DNA from: Batkoa obscura
Taxonomy: Eukaryota > Entomophthoromycota > Entomophthoromycetes > Entomophthorales > Batkoaceae
Direction: 5' to 3'
NCBI GenBank assembly: GCA_030770535.1
Contig: JASVEC010000031.1
Coordinates: 418,800-482,799 of the forward strand
DNA length: 64,000 nucleotides
This document shows, in pieces, positions 11,740 to 21,108 of the stretch. Within the stretch, counting starts at the first letter, position 1; each line of letters starts with the position of its first letter. The translations under genes and the position numbers were made by a program. The notes beneath the pieces were generated by a model. That model was given only the letters and a program-made list of their open reading frames with translations, was not told where the DNA came from and made no database searches.

Positions 11740-11838
11740 GGGAGTGTTTTTTTTGACTTCATTATTTCTTCCATTTTTTAAGCACTATTTAAGCGGAAGA
11801 TTTGTTAGTAAAACTCTTAAACACAAAAATACATCCCC
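11740..11838 (+). mobile_element. MITE copy inside decayed transposase, TSD ATAT
   Basis: Flanked by ATAT at 11736-11739 and 11839-11842. The intact copy reads TCAGCATATGCAGGAG here, giving the empty site. 99 bp; ends GGGAGTG and CATCCCC. Confidence 0.93.
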
Positions 11839-12197
11839 ATATGAAGAAGATTGTTTAATCGATTTATTATCTAAAGAGCTTTTATTTAAAAAGTTTACAA
11901 AAATTAATATATGGGCAGATATAGGATAACCATTTTAAATTTCAAGAATTTCTACATTATATATTTAAATAGATTCCTAAAATAAATAGTAGTTTAAATA
12001 TTGATCTTAATTTTTTTGCTGAGCATCATGGAAAAAGTATAGTTGATGGACATTTTGGAAATCTTTCAAAATGAAAAAGTAGTTCTGAAGCATTAGGTAA
12101 AATAGAGAAGATCAATCGATTAATTTCAAGATTTGAGACCTTTATTTATGAACATAATGAAATTGATAACTCGACTATTAATAATGGGAAATCATAT

Positions 12198-12218
12198 GGG
12201 GCTGTCCTAATTGGTTTC
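12198..12218 (+). repeat. left terminal inverted repeat
   Basis: GGGGCTGTCCTAATTGGTTTC, 17 of 21 identical to the reverse complement of 14641-14661. Confidence 0.92.
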
Positions 12219-12507
12219 AGAATCTACTTAGAAATTAATCCAAATTTAAAATTCCAAGTTTGTGTTCAATATAACGGTTAAATCTAAAAAGCCTAAAATT
12301 AAATGTCTCTATTTAAAACTTATTTTAATTGTTTCCTTTTCTTAAATAGCTAATTTTCCTAACTATATATTTTATGTTAGTTCTGTTAGATATTTAACAG
12401 ATATATAATATATAACTATATGATTATATAATTATATAAATACATAATTATATAAACACAGTTATTTGACTTTATTTGACTTTATTTTTTGTTGAAATAA
12501 AAATAAA

Positions 12508-14211
12508 ATGCAAACTTTCATAACTAAACTTCGAAATGGAATTTTTGAAAACTTCAATACAATAGGGAGGAGTACACAATATAAACATTGTAATTCATTT
12601 ACATCAATTTTAAGAGCTACTTATAACAACCCAAGGTTCATGGAATTTTATAATAAAACAAAACAAAGAAAAGATATATTATCAAAGTTTACTATCGATA
12701 ATAATAAACTTAATCAAGTAATGTATAAAATTAGTGCTTTAAGGGAAACAGGAAACAAAAGTCAGCAAGTAGCGTTATTATCAACTATAGCTTCAGTATA
12801 TTCTTTTGATGAATGTAAGAGTTTTGGGTTTAATATAAATAGAAATCAATATGATTATTCAAAAACAAGTAATAATAATAAAATATCAACATTAAAACCT
12901 ATTATTAAAAATACAAAAAAAATTAAAGATGACCAAATTGAAACTATCATACAATATTTACTAAATGATTCAACTATTTCATCAAGATTTAATAAAAAAA
13001 ATAACGATAGTAAATATTCATCAGATAATATATATATATTAAATAAAAGTAGAAGAATGATATATAGTAAATATTTGAATGATCTAAGAGATAAAGCAGT
13101 AGCCAGGTCAACGTTCTTTAAATATATACCAACTAATTTCAAAAATCCAGCAAGAAAAACGGATCTATGTAATATATGTACCCAGTATACAGTTAGAAAA
13201 AAGTTATTTGAAAATAAAATAAATACAGCAAAAAACAAAGCAGAGATAGAAGAAATTTTCAACGAAGAAGAAAAATTATACAAATTACATAAATTCTGTG
13301 TTGATACTCAAAAAAACACATTTAATGAAACTATCAAAAAATTAAATAACAAAAGTTGTATAATAGTTTTAGATTTTAAACAAAATATGGAAATAGGGAC
13401 AAGACCAGATTCAATAAATTTAGATCATTATAATAAACAAGCTATATCAGTATTAGGCTTTGGTGTATTATATTTAAAAGATGATAAAACAATAGGCAAA
13501 GTTTACTTTGATTATTTATCTGAAATATTGAATCATGATTCAGCATATGCAGGAGATTGTTTAATCGATTTAATCTCTACAGAGCTTCTATTTAAAAAGT
13601 TTACAAAAATTAATATATGGGCAGATACAGGAAATCATTTTAGATCCCAAGAGTTCTTACATTATATGTTTAAAGAAATTCATAAAATAAATAGTAGTTT
13701 GAATGTTAATCTTAATTTTTTTGCTGAGCATCATGGAAAAAGTATAGTTGATGGACATTTTGGAAACCTTTCAAAATGGAAAAGTAGTTTTGAAGCGTTA
13801 GGTAAAATAGAAGATATCGATCAATTAATTTCAAGATTTGAGGCTTTTATTTGTGAGCATAATAAAATTAATAACTCGACTGTTAATAATGGGAAAACAG
13901 ATATAATTTTTAAAAAGTATAAAAGAAACAAAAATACAAAAAGAATAATAGAGATGCAGGGCATTAAGAAGTATTTACATTTTATTAAACATAACAATAA
14001 ACTACATTGTTATCCAGTATCTGATACATCAAAAAAAAGCGATATAGTCCCAATTAAAGTTATAGAGTCTATAGAAAACAGAAAAATTAAAAGATCGATC
14101 CCAGCTTACCTTACGAAGATAACAGAGAATTTGAAAATTTCGATATTTACTAAGCAAGTAAGTAGTTTGTTGAATGATAGAAATAGATTGTTAAATGTTA
14201 GGATTACTTAA
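12508..14211 (+). CDS. transposase-like protein of the GGGG-ended transposon
   Basis: 567 aa, intact. No standard superfamily is recognised with certainty. Features visible: a basic N terminus, a putative zinc motif LCNIC near residue 219, then three blocks that look like an RNase H-fold DDE-type core: IIVLDFKQNM (near 290), INIWADTGNHF (near 370) and AEHHGKSIVDGHFGN (near 410), followed by a Lys-rich C terminus. The HGK..DG block with a preceding W-x-D-x-G resembles transposase-like proteins I have seen in animals and protists. Flanking TIRs and an exact target duplication make transposition its likely role. The ATG is about 290 bp inside the left end. Confidence 0.8.
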   Translation: MQTFITKLRNGIFENFNTIGRSTQYKHCNSFTSILRATYNNPRFMEFYNKTKQRKDILSKFTIDNNKLNQVMYKISALRETGNKSQQVALLSTIASVYSFDECKSFGFNINRNQYDYSKTSNNNKISTLKPIIKNTKKIKDDQIETIIQYLLNDSTISSRFNKKNNDSKYSSDNIYILNKSRRMIYSKYLNDLRDKAVARSTFFKYIPTNFKNPARKTDLCNICTQYTVRKKLFENKINTAKNKAEIEEIFNEEEKLYKLHKFCVDTQKNTFNETIKKLNNKSCIIVLDFKQNMEIGTRPDSINLDHYNKQAISVLGFGVLYLKDDKTIGKVYFDYLSEILNHDSAYAGDCLIDLISTELLFKKFTKINIWADTGNHFRSQEFLHYMFKEIHKINSSLNVNLNFFAEHHGKSIVDGHFGNLSKWKSSFEALGKIEDIDQLISRFEAFICEHNKINNSTVNNGKTDIIFKKYKRNKNTKRIIEMQGIKKYLHFIKHNNKLHCYPVSDTSKKSDIVPIKVIESIENRKIKRSIPAYLTKITENLKISIFTKQVSSLLNDRNRLLNVRIT

Positions 14212-14223
14212 GTTATTAATAGC

Positions 14224-14358
14224 TAAGTTAATAAATAGTCAAAGAACAAGTAACTGTAATAATATGTAAAAACTATTATTACTTGTACTATATAGGGATG
14301 GTCAATTATAGTTTTGGGGCTGACCACTCCCTCCCATGCAGCTATTTATTAACTTGGC
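14224..14358 (+). other. nested inverted repeats 3' of transposase ORF
   Basis: An outer pair AAGTTAATAAATAG / CTATTTATTAACTT encloses ACAAGTAA..TAATAAT / ATTATTACTTGT and a strong inner hairpin GGGATGGTCA (14295-14304) / TGACCACTCCC (14321-14331). The same layout is recognisable in the decayed copy at about 14990-15127. Possible terminator, 3' processing or transposase-binding structure; role unknown. Confidence 0.6.
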
Positions 14359-14640
14359 AATATATTAATAATGTAATTATAACATTAAAGTAGTTTATTT
14401 ATTTGATAATAAATCTACGATGTTGGTTATAAAGCAGTTGATAATAAATATTTCTCAATTAAGCTTTATAAGAACATGTATTTAAGATCTAGTAGAAATT
14501 CAACTAACTTACAGTATGAGCTATAATATAATGGTTTAGAACTGTGTTTGGGTACTTTTGTTTTAATAAAAGATGTGATTTTATAGAATTTTAAGCGAAG
14601 TTTTTAAAATACAAATTTTTTTAAAATTGGATAAAATAAT

Positions 14641-14661
14641 GAAACTAATTCAGACAACCCC
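14641..14661 (+). repeat. right terminal inverted repeat
   Basis: GAAACTAATTCAGACAACCCC; the segment just inside (GGATAAAATAATGAAAC) resembles the MITE end GGAAAAGTAATGAAATC. Confidence 0.92.
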
Positions 14662-15596
14662 ATATAATCTTTAAAAAGTATGAAAAAAACAGAAATATAA
14701 AAAAATAATAGAGATGCAAGGCATTAAGGAGTATTTACACTTTATTAAACATAACAATAGACTATACTACTATCCAGTATCTGATAGATTAAAAAAAAGT
14801 GATACAATTTTCCTATTTTCTATTTTCTATAGACTTTATAGCTTTAATTGGAATTAAAAGATCAATCTCAGCTTATTTTACGAAAATAAAAGAGAATTTA
14901 AAAATTTTGATATTTACTAAACAAGTAAGTAGCTTGTTAAGTGATAGAAATAGACTATTAAATGTTAATACTACTTAAGTTATTAATAGTTAAGTTAATA
15001 AATAGCCAAAGATTAAGTAATTATAATAATATGTAAAAACTATCATTATATTACTTGTACTATATAGGGATGATTAATTATAGTTTTGGGGCTAACTATT
15101 CCCTCCCATACAACTATTTATTAACTTATGAATATATTAATAATGTAATTATAACATTAAAATAGTTTATTTATTTGATAAAAAATCTGCCATATTGGTT
15201 ATAAAGCAGTCAATAATAAATATTTCTCAATAAAGTTTCATAAGAATATGTATTTACTTACAGACTACGATTTTGATTAATATTAATATATATATTATAT
15301 TAGTAAAAGCCTTGTCAATCTTGAAATTTTTATTAAATCTAGTAGAAATTCAGTTAATTTACAATATAAACTATAATAGAATAATTTAAAACTGTGTCGT
15401 GGGTACTTTTGCTTTTTAAGAAATTTGTTTTTATAGAATTTTAGCCAGTTTTTAAAATACAAAATATTTAAAAATTAGATAAAAAAATGAAACTAATTCA
15501 GACATCTCTATATTACTTAACGTATATTGAACAAGGTCTTCGACTTTTAACTTATGAATAATTAAAAACAATAAAGATTTGTCTCAATAGTCATGA

Positions 15597-16161
15597 TTAA
15601 CGCATTTGAGAAAAATGGTACCACTTTGGGCTACTATAAGGATTATAAGTTTCATGTAAGCCTTGAGGAGCATTTGGATTTAAAGGAACAATAGCTCTAT
15701 CCCTTTGTTCAATTATACGGAATCTAGCTATTGCGTTTTTATTTCTTTTAATGTAAGTATTTGTATCTTTGATGCTTTTCATAAAATGAATGTAACCCTA
15801 AAATAAATTTAATTAGGTGTTAATTATAAAATAGATCATAAATTACATAAATCTCATGCACTAAAAGTAAAAGGATAACAACAGAGGTTAAAGCAGCATA
15901 CGCTAACAGAGAATATCTTGCAAAAAAATAGAGGATAACACCTATAGCTATCGATATCATACTTAATAAAGCTATGAGTACAATTCGATAAGTGTAGGTT
16001 TTTTTTACGATTGAAGGTAACTGTGATTTATTTTTATCCGTTCCAAACAGCATTATTTCGGTGATGCTGTGTTGTATATTTAAATCAAATAAATAGTGTG
16101 ATTTAATTTGAATATCTTCAATATAAGAATCTTTTGTCAATGTTGGTTGATTGAGGTCCAT
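15597..16161 (-). CDS. two-pass membrane protein, two exons (Spo7/CNEP1R1-like candidate)
   Basis: Exon 1 is 15847-16161 and exon 2 is 15597-15797; the 49-bp intron 15798-15846 has GTAATT..TTTTAG and a CTAAT branch-like box, and joining keeps frame to give 171 aa. It has an N-terminal soluble part, two hydrophobic segments (about residues 60-80 and 84-104), then a basic tail with IKRNKNAIARFRI. The two-helix hairpin followed by a basic NKxxxxFxI-type stretch resembles Spo7/CNEP1R1, the regulatory partner of the Nem1 lipin phosphatase at the nuclear envelope. That match is from memory and weak; the gene model itself is well supported. A possible relic of a paralogue lies at about 17250-17420. 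Confidence 0.65.
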
Positions 16162-17140
16162 TGCAATAACTGTTAATAAAGCTAAATTTTTATTTTAAAT
16201 TGTTTCAAATCTTTTTTCAATATATACTTTTTACCCCTAAAATCCATTTGTTCCTAAAAAAATAATGCAGATAATTACATCTATTGTGTTAGAACTAAAT
16301 GTAGCTTATCATAATTATATAGTCTCAATTAATTTAGTTTGCTCTTGATATACGGTTCACTTGATTTGTTTTAATTAAAGATTATAGAACTTACAAACAT
16401 TGTTTTAATATTGTTTATTATAACTTTGAAAATTTAGAGTACGTTTATAAACTATAGATTGGAAAATATAAATTAACTTGGTATAAGAATCTAAGCTATG
16501 TTGTGAAAAAGGAGCTAGTATAAGTTAAATAAAATTACATGAAATAACTATGTATGCATAAATAACTTTTTTAGAATTTAGAATTCGGAGAATTTGAGCA
16601 TAGAACATTTGATTATTCGAATAAGGATGAAAATATAAAATATCAAAGAACTTAATGTTTGACTTAATGTTTGACTATGTATTTAGATATTATGTTCAGT
16701 TAATTTATTTGCAGAATACTTAATCTACTGGTTTCTATCCTATGTTTGTGATTTAAAATAAAATAGCAATATTTTGAATTAATTAAAAGTTTTTTAAAGT
16801 AACCACATTTGGTAGTAAAAAATGTAATATTGGGCTAGGGTATTACAGTACTCATAGAAAATTCTTTTTGATAAAATATCATTTTGTCCAAGTTAATGAA
16901 AACCCATATTTCTCTACTATTTAATTGTGCAAATACTAAGTTAGGACAATGTCCTTAAATTAAAACACTGTGCACTTTATATAGCATTTATATTTAAACT
17001 AGTAAAATTCTATTTTTTGTTCAATTACAAGGAATTTGATAATCACCTTTTTATTTTTTTAATGAAGGTGTTTGTCTGTGTTTCAGATTTTTTAAAATTT
17101 TGATGGAATTAGAAATATATAAATATTAGTTCGATTTTTA
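16162..17140. other. intergenic, no gene seen
   Basis: AT-rich, stop-dense in all frames; nothing recognised. Confidence 0.5.
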
Positions 17141-17147
17141 AGAATAT

Positions 17148-17240
17148 GGGAGTGATTTTTGACTTCATTGTTTTTTCCATTTTTTAAGCGCTATTTAAGT
17201 GGAAAATTTGGTAGTAAAATTCTTAAACATAAACATCCCT
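17148..17240 (+). mobile_element. MITE copy
   Basis: Starts GGGAGTG after ATAT, has core AAGCGCTATTTAAGTGGAAAA and TAGTAAAATTC, ends CATCCCT; right-hand duplication not preserved. Confidence 0.8.
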
Positions 17241-17249
17241 CTAAATAGA

Positions 17250-17420
17250 GTTAATTTTCAAATCTTCCAATCCTTATATCCCAAAAATCCAAGAGCAACG
17301 ATAAAGACTACAATAATATATAATACTATCAATGACTTAATGAAGAAATATAGGATGGTTTGTATGACTATGAATACGACGGTTAATAAGACGATAAGTA
17401 AAAATTGTTAGTATAAGTTC
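17250..17420 (-). pseudogene. possible relic of the 15.6-kb membrane protein gene
   Basis: Minus-strand translation gives a double hydrophobic stretch with ILYFF in the same relative place as in the gene at 15597-16161, but no full frame. Low confidence; hydrophobic similarity can arise by chance in AT-rich DNA. Confidence 0.25.
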
Positions 17421-17761
17421 TTTTTATAATAAATGATAATATAACTCGTCTTTGTCTTTATTGAATAGTATGCTTCAATTGTAGTATATTCAACAATGAT
17501 AGCGCTTAAATATAGACAATACTTAACTTGTCACAATTCTCGCTTGCTAAAGTCTAATTTTGATGAGCTAAGTCGTCAAGCAGTCCAATTAAGCAAAAAT
17601 TTTGACCTGGTTAATCTTTTTCAAAAACTTTCTTTGGCATAAAATTGTTTACAATTTTCTATGCCCAAATAAATAATATCTAATCTGTCTTTGATTATTG
17701 CTTAATTAGCAATTTGTTCTAATTTTGAGTTTAAAAATTTAAAAAGATAAAAGAGCCATAT

Positions 17762-17854
17762 GAGGATGTGTTTTTATGTTTATAAGAATTTACTAACAAC
17801 CTTCCCATTCAAATAGCACTCAAAAAATGGAAAAACTCATAAAACCAAAAAAAC
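17762..17854 (-). mobile_element. MITE copy, interrupted at its end by another MITE
   Basis: Begins GAGGATG after ATAT. Its right end runs into AAAAAAAC, where the next copy has inserted; CCC and TATAT after 17959 may be the displaced end. Confidence 0.75.
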
Positions 17855-17858
17855 ATAT

Positions 17859-17955
17859 GGGGATGTATTTTTGTGTTTAAGAATTTTACTAACAATCTTT
17901 CCACTCAATAGTGCTTAAAAAATGGAAAAGTAATGAAATCGAAAAAAACATCCCC
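17859..17955 (-). mobile_element. MITE copy, TSD ATAT
   Basis: GGGGATG..CATCCCC, 97 bp, exact ATAT at 17855-17858 and 17956-17959. One of the best-preserved copies; MITE-in-MITE insertion. Confidence 0.93.
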
Positions 17956-18603
17956 ATATCCCTATATATTTGAAATAAAAATAGAACACTATTAAAAAAT
18001 TAATTAAAACTATAATTTAATACAATAATAAGTCTAATAACCTATATTAATTTAATTCGAAGTAATATCTTTATTCTAGAAAAGTTAATAATTACAATAG
18101 TAATACTAATAATACTAATAATACTAATAATACTAAATAATATATCAATAGTATTTTATATAACAATTAATATTACTATTACTAATATTATCTTTTTTCT
18201 TTAGAAATAAGTCATTAGTCATTATTTTAAATAAATCTATTACAATTTCTATAATTTATTGCATTATGAATAGTTTATCTGTAATTAAAAATAATATTAA
18301 ACTATTTCTAAATAAAGTTTTCTATATTACAGAATAAATTATTATGATATTAAAAGACCCTCTAATAGAAACTTAGGCTTAAATTTCATTTTCAAATGAA
18401 AGCTTTTAAACACTTGGAACTTCATCTCCGTTAAATTTAATAAGCTTTTAGAATCAACTCTAAAAATCCGGATAAATGTTTCGATTTTAATACCGTCAAA
18501 GTCGTTACCAATTGGTGTTCATACTATTATTATCGCATTATATCTTAAGAATTATTTATACTATACTATAGTAAAAACGACTATTGGTGTAAGTTTTATA
18601 AAG

Positions 18604-18611
18604 TATAAATA
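18604..18611 (+). promoter_or_regulatory. TATA box of lipase gene
   Basis: TATAAATA about 50 bp before the start codon. The same box at a similar distance precedes all four lipase genes (minus strand at 30429-30436, 36627-36634 and 39883-39890). Confidence 0.7.
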
Positions 18612-18657
18612 GACTTGCATTGTTAGGATATTATCAATTATCAATTTAAAGTAAAAA

Positions 18658-19737
18658 ATGGCATTAATAAAAAACGTTATCTTATTCACTTTAGCTTTTG
18701 GTACTAATCTTTATAAATGTCAAAGTACTGTGATTGTTGAAGGCACTGATGAAACATTACCAATTAAACAAAACAATTTACATTCCATTTTAATCGGAGG
18801 AGAAAGCATTAACACACAACGAAACTTAGGTTTAATACAAGAAATGATTGTTGATACACAACCAGGTCAAAGCTTAATTCATGACTTGATATTACTAGAG
18901 AAACGTGTACCAAGTAAAAAATTAATGAAGCCACGTAATGTCACTCATGCTTCTGTTGAGACACTTCATTCCAATTACAAATATGCTATGATTTCTCAAT
19001 GTAACAAAGATGCCATTATCACTGGAAATTGTATTTGTTCCAAAACATTTCTATATGATTCTATTATTGAAGCTTCAAAAGAAGAACTTGTAGTTGTGAT
19101 TGGTGTTGATCCAGCTATTAAAACTATAATTGTATCATATCGCGCAACTAAAACAATTAAAAACTGGATAGCTAATTTTGATTATACTCAAGTTAAATAT
19201 CCTGATGTTGAAGGTAATGTTTTGGTTCATAGAGGTTTTTATAAAGCAACTGTTGCTACACAAGATAAATCAGAAAAAGCCGTACTTGCTTTAATTCAAA
19301 ATCCAGAATATAAAGGTTATAAGCTTCAAATCACTGGCCTTTCTTTAGGTGCTGCTTTATCTACTCTTAGTTCTGTAAGATGGAATAAATTTTTGCAAGA
19401 AAATAAGTTAAATAATTCAATGGAAGTATTTTCTTATGCAAGTCCAAGAGTTGGTAATGAAGAATTCGCACAGCTTGTTGCTAATGGTAATTATCCAGTT
19501 ACTCGCTACTCAAATTTGAATGATGTAGTAGTTCATCTTCCACCAAGAAGTTTTAATTATGTTCATGTAGCAGCTGAAATTTATGAGCGTAGAGTATCTT
19601 TTGGAAAGACAGAATTCGTTAATTGTGATCAATCTTACGATGAAGATGCTACCTGTGGATTAAGCCAAACTGGTCTTTTGAGCTTTGCTCGTCATGTTTT
19701 TGTATTCAATAAGCTTATTAAATTACCATATTGTTAA
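18658..19737 (+). CDS. secreted class 3 lipase (Rhizomucor/Rhizopus type)
   Basis: 359-aa prepro-enzyme, single exon. Hydrophobic signal peptide (about residues 1-20), propeptide ending in a Kex2-type LLEKR site (residues 79-83), then a 276-aa mature alpha/beta hydrolase, matching the ~270 aa of fungal class 3 lipases. Nucleophile elbow TGLSLGAALS (Ser near 229), Asp in NLNDVV (near 289), His in FARHVF (near 346). Likely hydrolyses triacylglycerols or related esters outside the cell. The elbow has Leu instead of the usual His before Ser. About 14 residues longer in the propeptide than the three minus-strand paralogues and clearly more diverged from them. Confidence 0.93.
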   Translation: MALIKNVILFTLAFGTNLYKCQSTVIVEGTDETLPIKQNNLHSILIGGESINTQRNLGLIQEMIVDTQPGQSLIHDLILLEKRVPSKKLMKPRNVTHASVETLHSNYKYAMISQCNKDAIITGNCICSKTFLYDSIIEASKEELVVVIGVDPAIKTIIVSYRATKTIKNWIANFDYTQVKYPDVEGNVLVHRGFYKATVATQDKSEKAVLALIQNPEYKGYKLQITGLSLGAALSTLSSVRWNKFLQENKLNNSMEVFSYASPRVGNEEFAQLVANGNYPVTRYSNLNDVVVHLPPRSFNYVHVAAEIYERRVSFGKTEFVNCDQSYDEDATCGLSQTGLLSFARHVFVFNKLIKLPYC

Positions 19738-20520
19738 TTTTAATTAAAATTCATTAATAGAAGTTTTGATTTTATTTATTGTGCTATTTTATTAGTTATT
19801 TGATTTGACACTTGATTAGTCTTTATAAATTTAAATTATTATGAATATAATAATTTTAAGTTGATTACAAAAATTAAGAAATAGTTATTATTTATAAAAA
19901 TTTACACATAAAAACAATTCAGTATGAATATATTATAGTTAATGAAAAATTAGCTTTATTGAAAAAAATATCAATATTGGTAAAAATATTTGTTAATTTT
20001 GAATTTACTGATCTAAAATTTTAAACTTAGAACAATTAGCTTCAAATAATTACTTCATGGAACATTTTTTATCCATCAAAAGTATTTGCCCAAAATTAAT
20101 TTACTTAATTTTATTGAAATTTGAGATTCTTTTTACGAAAATCTAATTATTATTTTATCATATTTTTAGTTTAAAAAATATACTGAAATATTTAATGATT
20201 ATCTCACTATATTTTCTTGCTTTAATAACAAAAGTTTAGTTTTCAAAATTTGAATAAAACTAATTTAGAGTTGAAACTAAGCTATCTTTTCGTACATAAT
20301 TATTAAAGCTACATTTCAAGTATTAATTTTGAATTTAAGTTATTCCGAATGATGTAGGTCTATTCTAGATTAAAAATAGCTTCTATCTATTTATAGATCC
20401 AAACATTTATCATCAGCAAATCAATTTAATGCCAAGAGTTGCGAATTCAACTATCTCAAATTTCTCTCAAATTTTTCTCAAGTTTCCTTAAGATTCATTT
20501 CTTATTTATCTATAAAAAAG
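19738..20520. other. intergenic, no gene seen
   Basis: AT-rich; nothing recognised apart from the upstream region of the next ORF. Confidence 0.5.
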
Positions 20521-21108
20521 ATGAATAATTCTTATAATAATGACGAATTCTTACCTCCTTATTCCTTAACTGATCCTAATCCTGGACGCTTAGATGATTT
20601 CTTTATTGAATCATTGACTTCAGTTACCCCTCCACCATTGCCTCCAAGATCAGCTAGAGGAGCAGATAATTTACCAAGACTACCAGTTAGGAGGAATCAA
20701 AACTATAGATACATCTATTCACAACAAAGTATTCCTAGTTGTGATGAAGGGCAAACTATTCAAGTATCAGAAACATTACCAGACTTATCTTCAGGATCCA
20801 ATGGAGGATTACAAAATCAATCAAATCAATTAATCAGTGGAGGATTATTTACTTCTATCTATGAAACAACTTCCAAATCGATATTGGAAGCGAAAGAAAA
20901 TTGTATAGCAAATTTAATAGAATCTAAAAAAAACATTGAAACGGATATTTTAAAAATGGTAAAAACATTGAAGCTACCAATAGGGCCTTTTGAAGGAAAA
21001 AGGGATGGGCAGACGACTAAGTCGTTTAGTTTTAAAGCATATAATAAAACTAGAAGACGTAAAAAGTGGGCTAACAGATGGAATGAAGTTACTGGAAACG
21101 GGGTATGA
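20521..21108 (+). CDS. unknown protein, Pro-rich N terminus and basic C terminus
   Basis: 195 aa, family not recognised. PPPLPPRSARG near residue 37 looks like an SH3-type ligand; there is a short Lys/Glu helical stretch (about 124-150) and a strongly basic tail (TRRRKKWANRW). No signal peptide or membrane segment. Evidence that it is or was a gene: clean ORF in an AT-rich region with balanced codon use, and a decayed duplicate at 22388-22790 that keeps several of the same sequence blocks and some of the 3' flank. Confidence 0.55.
   Translation: MNNSYNNDEFLPPYSLTDPNPGRLDDFFIESLTSVTPPPLPPRSARGADNLPRLPVRRNQNYRYIYSQQSIPSCDEGQTIQVSETLPDLSSGSNGGLQNQSNQLISGGLFTSIYETTSKSILEAKENCIANLIESKKNIETDILKMVKTLKLPIGPFEGKRDGQTTKSFSFKAYNKTRRRKKWANRWNEVTGNGV

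Larger units (their letters stand above)
12198..14661 (+). mobile_element. full-length DNA transposon, 2464 bp, 4-bp TSD ATAT
   Basis: Terminal inverted repeats of 21 bp (17 of 21 match) begin GGGG at both ends. ATAT stands at 12194-12197 and 14662-14665; outside them the decayed copy continues without loss, so the insertion is exact. It encodes one ORF (12508-14211), then a structured 3' region and the right end. The 4-bp AT-rich duplication recalls the Sola superfamily as I remember it; superfamily not confirmed. Confidence 0.92.
10744..15508 (+). mobile_element. decayed copy of the GGGG-ended DNA transposon, interrupted by a full copy
   Basis: 10744-12197 and 14662-15508 align with the intact transposon at 12198-14661. 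The first part matches transposase from about residue 80 onward; the second continues at the point of interruption and runs to the right end (GAAACTAATTC, then CATCTC at 15508). It is broken by many substitutions and stops, by two MITE insertions (11066, 11740), by a 36-bp inversion (14816-14851) and by the full copy. Its left terminus is absent; the solo LTR occupies that side. Confidence 0.9.

Noticed and set aside
12855-13283. 142-aa minus-strand ORF
   Set aside because: Antisense shadow of the transposase.
15597-15782. 61-aa minus-strand ORF as a separate gene
   Set aside because: It is exon 2 of the two-exon gene 15597-16161; a 49-bp intron with good signals joins it in frame.
17199-17411. 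70-aa plus-strand ORF
   Set aside because: It begins inside a MITE and has no protein-like character; the opposite strand looks more like a relic.
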